A stretch of 64,000 nt of DNA from NCBI GenBank assembly GCA_947475545.1, contig CANJLL010000006.1:173669-237668 (forward strand). The letters are read 5' to 3'. The notes below the pieces were generated by a model. It ran no database searches, was not told where the DNA came from, and saw only the letters and a program-made list of their open reading frames with translations. Origin of the DNA: Chloroflexota bacterium. GTDB lineage: Bacteria > Chloroflexota > Limnocylindria > Limnocylindrales > CSP1-4. The position numbers and the translations under genes were made by a program. Of the stretch, positions 32,390 to 41,270 are shown one piece after another. Each line of letters opens with the position of its first letter. Within the stretch, counting starts at the first letter, position 1.

Positions 32390-33684
32390 GACTCCCACCG
32401 CCGAAGCACCAGCGCCGTGTTCTGGCCGCCGAAGCCGAACGAGTTGGAGATGGCAATCCGGACATCCTGGCGCCGGGCGACGCCGGCGACCACGTCCAGG
32501 CCCCCGGTGCCATCCTCGGGATCCACCAGGTTGAGGGTGGGCGGGACCCAGCCCTCGCGGATGGTCTGGATGGTGACGATCGCCTCGATGGCACCCGCCG
32601 CGCCCAGGGTGTGGCCCAGCATCGACTTGTTGGCCGTCACGGTGGCGTGCCGGGCGCGCTCCCCCAGGATCGTCGAGATCGCCTGGATCTCGGTCTTGTC
32701 ACCCTCCGGGGTTGAGGTGGCGTGCGCGTTGACGTGGTCCACGTCCGAGGCGGAGATCCCGGCCTTCTCCAGCGCCCGACGGGCCGCCCGGACCGCGCCC
32801 GCGCCACCGGGGGCCGGCAGCGTGAGGTGGTAGCCGTCGGCCGTGGCGCCGTAGCCCACCAGCTCGGCGAGGACCTGGGCGCCGCGCGCCTGCGCGCTCT
32901 CGAGTGCCTCCAGCACGACCACGCCGGCGCCCTCGGCGATGACGAAGCCATCACGGCCCTTGTCGAATGGCCGCGACGCCGCCGCGGGATCGTCGTTGCG
33001 GGTGCTCAGCGCCTTCATGGCGCAGAAGCCGCCGACGAGGGCCTCGTGGAGCGCCGCCTCGGCGCCGCCGGCGATCATCAGGTCCGCGTCGCCCCGGCGG
33101 ATGGTCTCGAACGCCTCGCCCAGCGCGTGCCCGCTGCTGGCACAGGCCGAGACCGTGGCAAAGGATGGGCCCAGCGGCCCGAACGTCATGGGGATCTGGC
33201 CGGCCGCCATGTTGGGGATGCCCATCGGGATCATGAACGGACCGATCCGGTCCGGACCGCGCTCGGCAAAGCTGATGACGTTAGCAAACATGGTGCTGAC
33301 GCCACCCAGGCCGGTGGCCAGGATGGTGCCGGTCCGCTCGGCCAGGTCGCCCTCGAGGCGTGCCGGCAGGCCGGCCTGGTCCATCGCCTGGCGCGTGGCG
33401 ACGAGGGCCAGCTGGATGAACCGGTCGGTGCGCCGGAGGTCCTTGCGGTCCATCACCCCCGAGGCGTCCAGGTCGCGGACCTCGCCGGCAATCTGGGAGG
33501 CGAGCCGGGAGGGGTCGTAGGCCTCGATCCGGCGGACGCCGGAACGGCCGGCGATCAGGCCGGCCCACGTGCTGGCGACGTCGTTGCCCAGCGACGTGAC
33601 GGCGCCCATCCCCGTGATGACGACGCGGCGCGCGTCGGAGCGACGCGCGTCCGTGCGGCGCGGTCCCGCGTCCCCGTCGCTCAC
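32386..33684 (-). CDS. fabF: 3-oxoacyl-ACP synthase II
   Basis: RRVVITGMGAVTSLG, SACASSGHALGEAFETI, NAHATSTPEGDKTE, NKSMLGHTLGAAGAIEAI. Confidence 0.94.
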   Translation of the reverse strand: MSDGDAGPRRTDARRSDARRVVITGMGAVTSLGNDVASTWAGLIAGRSGVRRIEAYDPSRLASQIAGEVRDLDASGVMDRKDLRRTDRFIQLALVATRQAMDQAGLPARLEGDLAERTGTILATGLGGVSTMFANVISFAERGPDRIGPFMIPMGIPNMAAGQIPMTFGPLGPSFATVSACASSGHALGEAFETIRRGDADLMIAGGAEAALHEALVGGFCAMKALSTRNDDPAAASRPFDKGRDGFVIAEGAGVVVLEALESAQARGAQVLAELVGYGATADGYHLTLPAPGGAGAVRAARRALEKAGISASDVDHVNAHATSTPEGDKTEIQAISTILGERARHATVTANKSMLGHTLGAAGAIEAIVTIQTIREGWVPPTLNLVDPEDGTGGLDVVAGVARRQDVRIAISNSFGFGGQNTALVLRRWES

Positions 33685-34430
33685 CGGACCAGCTTCCCCG
33701 ACCGAACCGTGGCGGCCCGGTAGACATCCCCCGGGAGGCCGCGCGCCGAGATCGCGTTGGCGGCGGCCAGCTCGTCGAACGGGGTCCGGCGGATCTCCGC
33801 GCGGACCTGGTCGCCCTCGATCTCGATCATCGCCCAGGAGGCGGTGGGCTCCCCGTCGAGGACGTAGCCCGCGCTCCCGCCGTTGACGATCATCTTCCAG
33901 CCAAAGTCCCGGATCTCAGGCAGGTGGGTGTGCCCGCAGCAGATGACGCGCGCATCCGTCTTGGACAGCCGCTCCATGACCACCGTCACGTCGATGAAGG
34001 CGTCGAAGCCGGCGGTCTGCGAGCCGGGCGAAGCGTGGGTGAGCAGGAGCAGCGTGTCCTCGCACCAGAGCCGGCGCTCGGCGGGGAGACGGCGGAGCCA
34101 GCCCAGCCGCTCGGGGCCCAGGGCCTCGTGCGCCCACTCGGCCGCCTCGCGGTAGCTGTCTGGGATGCCGTCGGCCAGCCACGGGAAGGCGCCGGTGTAG
34201 TCGAAGTCGGCCACCGCGATGTCGGTGTTGCCCGAGATGACCAGCGCCCCGTGGGCCTCCAGCTCGCGGATACCATCGACCGTCGCCGCGGGATCCGGCC
34301 CGTTGAGCGCGTAGTCGCCGGCCACCAGGACCGCGTCCGGGGCCTCCTTCACGATCGCCGCGCGGACCGCATCGAGCGCGAACGAGTTGCCGTGGATGTC
34401 GGACAGCAGCGCGACCCGGATGATGCTCAC
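33681..34430 (-). CDS. Calcineurin-like metallophosphoesterase
   Basis: LLSDIHGN, VAGDY, SGNTD, LTHASPGS, CCGHTHLP. Confidence 0.88.
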   Translation of the reverse strand: MSIIRVALLSDIHGNSFALDAVRAAIVKEAPDAVLVAGDYALNGPDPAATVDGIRELEAHGALVISGNTDIAVADFDYTGAFPWLADGIPDSYREAAEWAHEALGPERLGWLRRLPAERRLWCEDTLLLLTHASPGSQTAGFDAFIDVTVVMERLSKTDARVICCGHTHLPEIRDFGWKMIVNGGSAGYVLDGEPTASWAMIEIEGDQVRAEIRRTPFDELAAANAISARGLPGDVYRAATVRSGKLVR

Positions 34431-34885
34431 TTGAGCACCCCCTCGTTCGGGATGATGAAGCTGATGATGGCCTGGCAGGCCACCTCGCCGTCCACGCTGG
34501 CCACGGCCTGGGCGCGCCCGAAGCGGGAGCCCAGCTTCTCCATGGTGATCTCCAGGCGGAGGACGTCGCCCGGGCTCACGACGCGCTTGAAGCGGCAGTC
34601 GTCGATGCCCGCGAAGAGCCCGATCCGGTCGCCGAACCCGGGCTGCTTGGCCACGTAGACCGCCATGGTCTGCGCCAGGGCCTCCACCTGGAGGACGCCG
34701 GGCATGACCGGGAGGCCCGGGAAGTGGCCCTGGAAGAACCACTCCGACGCGGTCACCGCCTTGATCCCCACGATCCGCTTCGCGTCGGGGTCGTACTCGA
34801 CGATTCGATCGACGAGCAGGACGGGCCAGCGATGCGGGATCAGCTCCATGATCTCGCGGGTGGTCAGGACGGTGGCGTCGGTCAC
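34427..34885 (-). CDS. fabZ: 3-hydroxyacyl-ACP dehydratase
   Basis: IMELIPHRWPVLLVDRIVEY, GHFPGLPVMPGVLQVEALAQ. Confidence 0.94.
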   Translation of the reverse strand: MTDATVLTTREIMELIPHRWPVLLVDRIVEYDPDAKRIVGIKAVTASEWFFQGHFPGLPVMPGVLQVEALAQTMAVYVAKQPGFGDRIGLFAGIDDCRFKRVVSPGDVLRLEITMEKLGSRFGRAQAVASVDGEVACQAIISFIIPNEGVLK

Positions 34886-34979
34886 GAGCGGCTCCGGTGG
34901 GTAGGTGTGACGGGGTCAGTCTGCCGCGCGGCGCCCACGGCGAGCGTCGCGAAGCATGCAGGTCTGCAACGGGCCGGGA

Positions 34980-36353
34980 TCACTGGCCGCGCGCGGCGGC
35001 GGCGAGGAACGCGGCGCTCCCCACCCGGTCCAGGAGGTTCGTGGTCATGCGGCCGTCGAGGAAGGCGTCGTTGACCAGCAGCGCCCGATGGATGGGCACG
35101 TTGGTGACGATCCCCTCCACGACCAGCTCGTCGAGCGCGCTGCGGACACGCGCGATCGCCGTGGCCCGGTCGGGGCCCCACGCGATCAGCTTGCCCAACA
35201 GGGAGTCGTAGAACGGCGGGACCTCGTAGCCCGAGTACAGGTGGCTGTCCATGCGGATGCCCGGGCCGCCCGGCGCCAGGTAGCGCTCGACCACGCCGGC
35301 GCCGGGACGGAAGTCGTTCTCCGCGTCCTCGGCGTTGATCCGCAGCTCGATGGCGTGGCCCGTCTGGCGGACGTCCGACTGGGTGAACCCCAGCGGCTCC
35401 CCGGCGGCGATCCGGATCTGCGTGGCGACCAGGTCGATGCCGGTCCGCATCTCGGTGATGGGATGCTCCACCTGGATCCGGCAGTTGATCTCGATGAAGT
35501 AGAAGTTCCCCTCGCGATCCACCAGGAACTCCAGCGTCCCGACGTTCTCGTAGCCGGCGGCCACGGCGGCCCGGATCGCCTTCTCGCACAGCTCCGCGCG
35601 TGCGGTGTCCGAGAGGGCGGGCGTGGGTGCCTCCTCGAGGATCTTCTGGTGGCGGCGCTGGACCGAGCAATCGCGCTCACCGAGGTGGACGCCGCTGCCG
35701 TAGCGATCCACGGCGATCTGGACCTCGACGTGCCGGTTGTCCTCCAGCCAGCGCTCCAGGTAGAGCGAGTCGTCGCCGAAGGCGGCGCGGGCTTCCGAGC
35801 GGCACAGCTTCATGGCCGTCTCCAGCTCGCGCTGGGAGCGGACCATGCGCATGCCCTTGCCGCCGCCACCCGCCGACGGCTTGATCAGCACGGGGTAGCC
35901 GATCCGCTCGGCCTCCGCGATGGCGTGCGCGTCGTCGCGCAGCATCCCGTCGGAGCCCGGGATGGTGGGCAGGCCGTGCGCCGCGAGGAGGCGGCGGGTG
36001 CCCTCCTTGCTCGCAAATCGCTCCAGGACATGGGAGGGCGGGCCGATGAAGACCAGGTCGTGGGCGCGGACCACCTCGGCGAAGCCGTCGTCCTCCGACA
36101 GGAACCCGTAGCCGGGATGAATGGCGTCGCAGCCGGTGACCAGGGCCGCCGAGATCACAGCGGGAGCCGACAGGTACGAGCGGCGGGCGTCGGCCGGGCC
36201 GATGCAGATCGCCTCGTCGGCGAGCTGGACGGCGAGGGTGTCGCGGTCCGCTTCGCTGTAGGCGACGACAGCCTCCACGCCCAGCTGGCGGCAGGCGCGC
36301 AGGACGCGCAGGGCGATCTCGCCACGGTTCGCGATCAGGATGCGGTGAAACAT
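34980..36353 (-). CDS. accC: Acetyl-CoA carboxylase, biotin carboxylase subunit
   Basis: FHRILIANRGEIALRVLRACRQLG, KPSAGGGGKGMRMV, EINCRIQVEHPITEM. Confidence 0.95.
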   Translation of the reverse strand: MFHRILIANRGEIALRVLRACRQLGVEAVVAYSEADRDTLAVQLADEAICIGPADARRSYLSAPAVISAALVTGCDAIHPGYGFLSEDDGFAEVVRAHDLVFIGPPSHVLERFASKEGTRRLLAAHGLPTIPGSDGMLRDDAHAIAEAERIGYPVLIKPSAGGGGKGMRMVRSQRELETAMKLCRSEARAAFGDDSLYLERWLEDNRHVEVQIAVDRYGSGVHLGERDCSVQRRHQKILEEAPTPALSDTARAELCEKAIRAAVAAGYENVGTLEFLVDREGNFYFIEINCRIQVEHPITEMRTGIDLVATQIRIAAGEPLGFTQSDVRQTGHAIELRINAEDAENDFRPGAGVVERYLAPGGPGIRMDSHLYSGYEVPPFYDSLLGKLIAWGPDRATAIARVRSALDELVVEGIVTNVPIHRALLVNDAFLDGRMTTNLLDRVGSAAFLAAAARGQ

Positions 36354-36991
36354 CAGGCCGCCTCCCCGTCGCTCGGCTCGTCGGGAGCCGGGAGGGGCCG
36401 CATCTCCATGACGGGCTGGCCGTACTCCACGCCATCGCCCGCCTCCGCGATGAGCGGGCCGACGATCCCGTCCGCGGGAGCCACGACCTCCTGGGGCATG
36501 CCCAGGACGTCCACGGCGCCCAACCGGTCGCCGGCGTGGACCCGGCGCCCGGCAATCCCGGGAAGCGGCCGGAAGATGCCCACGGCGGGGGAGGTGGCGG
36601 GCGGGGTGCCGCCCGGATCGGCGGGGCGCGGCGCAGACTGACGGGCGCCGTCGCGGGTCGGGGCGGGATGGGAGAGCGGGGCGTGTGCCTGTCCGGCCTG
36701 GACCGGGAGGCGGAACTGGCGATCCGTGACGCGGCGCCCGGTGCCGACGGCCTCCAGCGGGCGGCGGAGCCGCACCTTCCAGTCGCCCTCGCGAACCTCG
36801 ATCTCCGCCAGGCCACCGGCCGTGAGGCGGCCGATCAGCACCGGCAGGAGCTCCGTCGCCAGCCGCTCCACGGCGCGGTGATCGGCGACGCGTTCGGCGG
36901 CCGTCCGCTCGGGGGCGGGGTCGCCGGCGGCGGCTTCCGCGGCGCCCCGCGGGCGGAGTTCGCTGGATGGCATGGAGGCGGGATCGGGCAC
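36353..36991 (-). CDS. BCCP-like protein without biotinyl-lysine (AccB paralog)
   Basis: BCCP-like N-terminus VERLATELLPVLIGRLTAGGLAEIEVREGDWKVRLRRP and lipoyl/biotinyl fold C-terminus, but DVLGMPQEVVAP replaces EAMKMxNEIxAP. Confidence 0.8.
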   Translation of the reverse strand: MPDPASMPSSELRPRGAAEAAAGDPAPERTAAERVADHRAVERLATELLPVLIGRLTAGGLAEIEVREGDWKVRLRRPLEAVGTGRRVTDRQFRLPVQAGQAHAPLSHPAPTRDGARQSAPRPADPGGTPPATSPAVGIFRPLPGIAGRRVHAGDRLGAVDVLGMPQEVVAPADGIVGPLIAEAGDGVEYGQPVMEMRPLPAPDEPSDGEAA

Positions 36992-36994
36992 GCG

Positions 36995-38023
36995 CTAGAC
37001 CTCGTCGCGGGCGGGCGGTTCGTCGCGCTGGCGACCCTGGCCCGGCTGCGGGCCCGTGGGGCTCGCCCAGCGGTTGATGTCGAGAAGATTCCGGAGCCGA
37101 TCCGCGAGACCGGTCCGCTCGGGAGCCGGCACCGCGGGGGCGGCAGTCTCAGTGTACGGGCCCAGCGCCCGGAAGCGCCGATAGCGAGCCTCGACCAGCT
37201 GGTCGGTCGGCACGGGGACCAGGGCGTCCAGCCAGCCCACGATCGTGGCCCGCAGGTGGCGTGCCGTCTCGGCGTGATCGGTATGCGCGCCGCCCGCCGG
37301 CTCGGGGACGACGACATCCACGACGCCGAGGCGTTGCTGCTCGCCGGCGCTCATCCGCATGGCCCGGGCGGCGGTTGGGGCCTCCTCGGGGGTACGCCAC
37401 AGGATGCTGGCGCAGCCCTCCGGCGTGATGACCGAGTAGGTGGCGTTCTCGAGCGCGATCACCACGTCCGCCACGGCCAGGGCCAGGGCCCCGCCGGAGC
37501 CGCCCTCGCCCGTGATGACCGCCACGATCGGCGTGCGCAGTCGGCTCATCAGGGCGATGGATCGCGCGATGGCATCCGCGATCCCGCGCTCCTCCGATTC
37601 GGCGCCGGGATGCGCACCCGGCACGTCGATCAGCGTGACGATGGGAAGGCCGAAGCGCTCGGCCATCTCCATGACCCGCATGGCCTTTCGGTAGCCCTCC
37701 GGGTGGGGCATCCCGAAGCTCCGCCGGATGTTCTCCTCCGTGTCGGCGCCCTTCTGCATCCCGACGATCGCGACCCGGTGGCGGTCGATCGTGGCCAGCC
37801 CGGCCACCATGGCCCCGTCGTCGCCGAAGAGCCGGTCGCCGTGAAGCTCCACCCAGCCGTCGGCCATGAGGCGGATCAGCTCCAGGGTGTGTGGGCGCCG
37901 CAGGTTGCGGGCCAGCTGGACCCGCGCCCAGACGGCCGCCTGGTTGTCGGCCGAGTCGGCCGGGACGGCCGGGAAGGGGGCCGGGGTGGCGTCGCGGCTT
38001 CGGCCAAGCAGGCGGTCAACCAC
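36995..38023 (-). CDS. accA: Acetyl-CoA carboxylase carboxyltransferase subunit alpha
   Basis: ELHGDRLFGDD, MPHPEGYRKAMRVMEMAERFGLPIVTLIDVPGAHPGAESEERG, EGCASILWR. Confidence 0.94.
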   Translation of the reverse strand: MVDRLLGRSRDATPAPFPAVPADSADNQAAVWARVQLARNLRRPHTLELIRLMADGWVELHGDRLFGDDGAMVAGLATIDRHRVAIVGMQKGADTEENIRRSFGMPHPEGYRKAMRVMEMAERFGLPIVTLIDVPGAHPGAESEERGIADAIARSIALMSRLRTPIVAVITGEGGSGGALALAVADVVIALENATYSVITPEGCASILWRTPEEAPTAARAMRMSAGEQQRLGVVDVVVPEPAGGAHTDHAETARHLRATIVGWLDALVPVPTDQLVEARYRRFRALGPYTETAAPAVPAPERTGLADRLRNLLDINRWASPTGPQPGQGRQRDEPPARDEV

Positions 38024-39044
38024 GGGATGCCTCGGCGGTTGGCGATGCGGCGGACGGGGCGGACGACGCCGGAGCGGGGGCCGGCAGCGGGGGCGCCGGC
38101 GCCGGGGCGGGCTCCTCGGCCGGGGCCAGGACGCGGTCGGCGAGCGAGCTGAGGATCCCCAGCGGCCGGAACGAGGAGAGGCCCAGCGAGGAAGTGGCGG
38201 CCTCCGCGGTCAGTGCACGCGGCTGCAGGTAGCGCAGGAGGAGCGCCAGCTCGGCGCGCAGCTCGGAGCGGTGGACGACGCGGTCGACGAAGCCGTGGTC
38301 GAACAGGAACTCCGCCCGCTGGAAGCCCGGCGGCAGCTCGGCCCCGATGGTCCCCGCGGCGACGCGGGCGCCGGCAAACCCGATGAGCGCGTTGGGCTCG
38401 GCCAGGTTGACATCGCCCAGGACCGCGTACGAGGCAAAGACCCCGCCGGTGGTGGGATCAGACAGCAGGCTGACGTACGGGACGCCGGCCATGCGCAGCC
38501 GCTCCAGCGCGCCGACGGTCTTGGCCAGCTGCATCAGGGCCAGCGTGCCCTCCTGCATCCGGGCCCCGCCGGATGCCGAGACGATCAGCAGCGGGATGCG
38601 TCGGGCGAGCGCGTCCTCCGCGGCCCGGGTCACCTTCTCGCCCACGACCGCGCCCATCGAGCCGCCCATGAAGCCGAAGTCCATGACGCAGACCGAGACG
38701 GGCTGGCCGTCGATGGTGCCGATCCCCCGGACGGCGGCGTCGCGGAGACCGGTCGCTGTCTGGGCCGCGATGACCCGGTCCGGGTACGGCTTCTGGTCGA
38801 CGAAGCCCAGCGGGTCGACGGACTGGAGGCCGGCGTCCAGCTCCTCGAACGAACCGTGGTCGAGGAGCAGGTCCAGGCGGGCCTGGGCCGAGAGGCGGAA
38901 GTGGTGGCCGCACGACGGGCAGACCCGGGTGGCCTTGTCGAGCTGCTTGTTGAAGAGCATCTCGCCGCACGACGGGCACTTGGTCCACAGGTCCGGCGGA
39001 TAGGCGTCGCGGCGTGGCCGGAAGGACGGCAGCTTGATCGGCAT
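38016..39044 (-). CDS. accD: Acetyl-CoA carboxylase carboxyltransferase subunit beta
   Basis: Zinc ribbon CPSCGEMLFNKQL...CPSCGHHFRL; GGSMGAVVGEKVTRAAE, GGARMQEGTLALMQLAKT. Confidence 0.94.
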   Translation of the reverse strand: MPIKLPSFRPRRDAYPPDLWTKCPSCGEMLFNKQLDKATRVCPSCGHHFRLSAQARLDLLLDHGSFEELDAGLQSVDPLGFVDQKPYPDRVIAAQTATGLRDAAVRGIGTIDGQPVSVCVMDFGFMGGSMGAVVGEKVTRAAEDALARRIPLLIVSASGGARMQEGTLALMQLAKTVGALERLRMAGVPYVSLLSDPTTGGVFASYAVLGDVNLAEPNALIGFAGARVAAGTIGAELPPGFQRAEFLFDHGFVDRVVHRSELRAELALLLRYLQPRALTAEAATSSLGLSSFRPLGILSSLADRVLAPAEEPAPAPAPPLPAPAPASSAPSAASPTAEASRG

Positions 39045-39670
39045 CAGTCCGGCCGCTCCACGCCGGCCTGCCGGGGCTGAACCAGCCGCAGCGCATGGGC
39101 CGCCCGGGCCGCGCGGGCCATGGGCGAGACGGGGTGGTGCGAGCGGCGCCAGGCCACGATGGCCGCCCCGGCGATGGAGATGGCCGCGGAGGCCACGGCA
39201 CCGCCGATCAGGATTGGCCGCGCGTGACGGCGCAGGGCACCCTCCGCGCCCCCGTCGTCGTCGCCGCGGAAGGCAGATGGACGCAGCGCGGCAGGGGCGT
39301 CCGGGTCGGACGGACCGGTCACGTCGGCCAGACCCGACAGGTCGACGAGGTCGGCCAGATCCGTCACGCGGCCGCGGCGGATCGGCACCGGGACGCCTTC
39401 CGAGCCCACGGCGCGGGCGACGTGCATCGCGGCCGCGGCCTCGGCAAGCCGAAGCGCGAGACGCTCCTCGAAGCGGAACGAGGGATGAAACCGGGGCAGG
39501 TCGCGGCGGAGCCGGAGGGACGCGAGACGGACGCCCCGGTCGAGGTCCCCGCCCTCCCAGCCAAAGGCGGCAGCACCCGCGGTGGCGTCTCCGCGCGTGG
39601 CCAGCAGCGACTCCAGGTAGCGGTCGGTGATGAGCGCCTCGACGTCATGGGTGTCGCGCGTGGCGGTCAT
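39044..39670 (-). CDS. Single-TM protein encoded next to ECF sigma; possible anti-sigma/regulatory partner
   Basis: Overlaps the sigma gene stop by 4 nt; single hydrophobic segment PILIGGAVASAAISIAGAAIVAW; no HxxxCxxC zinc motif. Confidence 0.5.
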   Translation of the reverse strand: MTATRDTHDVEALITDRYLESLLATRGDATAGAAAFGWEGGDLDRGVRLASLRLRRDLPRFHPSFRFEERLALRLAEAAAAMHVARAVGSEGVPVPIRRGRVTDLADLVDLSGLADVTGPSDPDAPAALRPSAFRGDDDGGAEGALRRHARPILIGGAVASAAISIAGAAIVAWRRSHHPVSPMARAARAAHALRLVQPRQAGVERPD

Positions 39671-40287
39671 CGCGTGGTCGCTTCCCCGTGTCCGCGGCCC
39701 TCGCCACGGCCCGTCAGGTCACGGGCGACGCTCCGGAGGCCGCGATGGATCAGCACCCGAACGGCCCCCTCGGAGCGGCCCAGGACGCCGGCGATCTCGG
39801 CCGTGGTCATCTCGTCCACGAAGCGGAGCACCAGCGCGCGCCGCCGGTCCGCCGGCAGCCGGTCCACCGCCTGCCAGGCTGCCGCGGCCTCTTCACGCGC
39901 GACGACATCGCGCTCCACGTCGAGCGGGTGAACGGCGGTGGTAGCCGCCTCGAGGGGAGCGGTGGCCGTGCGACGCGTGGTCCGGCGCTGGGAGGCAATG
40001 GCGTTCCGCGCAATCTGGAACAGCCAGACCTTGAAGGTCGACGCGCCGTCGCCATCCTCGGGGCGCGCCCGCTCCTCGAACCGGGCAAGGTTCGCCAGGG
40101 CGGACAGGAACGTCCGCTCGGTCGCGTCCTCGGCGGCGTGATGATCGCCGAGCTCGTAGTACGCCAAGCTGTACACCTGCGCGAGATACCTGCGATAGAG
40201 GGCGTCGAAGGCGGCGGGGTCATGTTGGGCCGCCTCCACCATGCCGCGGTCGCGGTCGAGGTGGATCACCCGCGGCCCCTCCTCCCC
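39667..40287 (-). CDS. ECF-type RNA polymerase sigma-70 factor
   Basis: FDALYRRYLAQVYSLAYYELGDHHAAEDATERTFLSAL, WLFQIARNAIASQRR, FVDEMTTAEIAGVLGRSEGAVRVLIHRGLRSV; start uncertain. Confidence 0.9.
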   Translation of the reverse strand, partial: GEEGPRVIHLDRDRGMVEAAQHDPAAFDALYRRYLAQVYSLAYYELGDHHAAEDATERTFLSALANLARFEERARPEDGDGASTFKVWLFQIARNAIASQRRTTRRTATAPLEAATTAVHPLDVERDVVAREEAAAAWQAVDRLPADRRRALVLRFVDEMTTAEIAGVLGRSEGAVRVLIHRGLRSVARDLTGRGEGRGHGEATTR

Positions 40288-40339
40288 CATCGGTCGCGGA
40301 GCCGCACTCGTCTTCCTGAACGCCGGTCGCTGCACGGTG

Positions 40340-41242
40340 TTACACCCCCGCCGCAGAGTTGGCCGCAGGCTCTCCGGCCGGCGCCAGCCGGAGATGGCGG
40401 ACCTCGCCGCCCATGATCAGCCGCTCGCCGCCCGGGACGGCCGGATCGGCCACCACGAGCGCCCCGGTCCGGGCATCGACGCCCAGGGCCCGGACCACCT
40501 CGTCGGATCCGTCGGGGCGCTGAAGTCGCACGAAGCGGCCTACCACCAGCTGCCTGAGCGTCCAGTCGCCGACATCGAAGCGGCCGCCCTGGAGCGCCGC
40601 CACCCGCACCTCGAGCCGGCCGAGGAAGCCATCGAGCAGCGCGACCATGTCGATCGGTCGGCCGTGTGACGCCTCGCGGAGCGACGTCATGCCGGGCGCC
40701 AGCGCAGGCGGGAACGCTTCGGCCGGCCAGTCCGCATTGATCCCGATGCCGATGATCGCCGTGGGGGTGGCCGTCCCCAGGCCACTCGTCTCGCCCAGCA
40801 CGCCGGCGAGCTTCCGATACCCCGGGCCGCCCGCGTCCCGCGTGGGAAGCTGGAGCCCGGCCTGGGCCGCCCGATGGACGTCGGCGGGGTCCACCGTCTC
40901 CTCGACCACCATGTCGTTGGGCCACTTGAGCCGGATCGAGTGCTCGGCCAGGCCGGCGGCGTCCTCCGCGGCGTCGGCCATCGCCAGGCTCACCACGGCG
41001 CCCAGCTGCCAGACGCGGTCCGGCGCCAGCCAGCCGGGCCGGAAGCCCAGGGAGAGAAGGAGCGCACGGCCCGGGGGCGCGGTCCAGGTCCGGCCCTGGC
41101 GGCCGCGGCCCGCCGACTGCTCGTCGGCCACGGCCAGGCAGACCTCGGCCGTCCCATCGTCCAGCCAGCCGCGGACAACGTCGCTGGTGGAGGCCACGAC
41201 GGGAAAGCGCTCCTGGCGCGCCAGGAATCCGGACACGGTCAC
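40340..41242 (-). CDS. birA: Biotin-[acetyl-CoA-carboxylase] ligase (no N-terminal HTH)
   Basis: DEQSAGRGRQGRTWTAPPGRALLLSL, RLKWPNDMVV, GIGINAD. Confidence 0.9.
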   Translation of the reverse strand: MTVSGFLARQERFPVVASTSDVVRGWLDDGTAEVCLAVADEQSAGRGRQGRTWTAPPGRALLLSLGFRPGWLAPDRVWQLGAVVSLAMADAAEDAAGLAEHSIRLKWPNDMVVEETVDPADVHRAAQAGLQLPTRDAGGPGYRKLAGVLGETSGLGTATPTAIIGIGINADWPAEAFPPALAPGMTSLREASHGRPIDMVALLDGFLGRLEVRVAALQGGRFDVGDWTLRQLVVGRFVRLQRPDGSDEVVRALGVDARTGALVVADPAVPGGERLIMGGEVRHLRLAPAGEPAANSAAGV

Positions 41243-41270
41243 GCGGCGACGGGTCGGGGGCCGGTCCGGC

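Noticed and set aside
34956-36641. 561-aa + strand ORF
   Set aside because: Antisense to accC and the BCCP-like gene; no recognisable protein.
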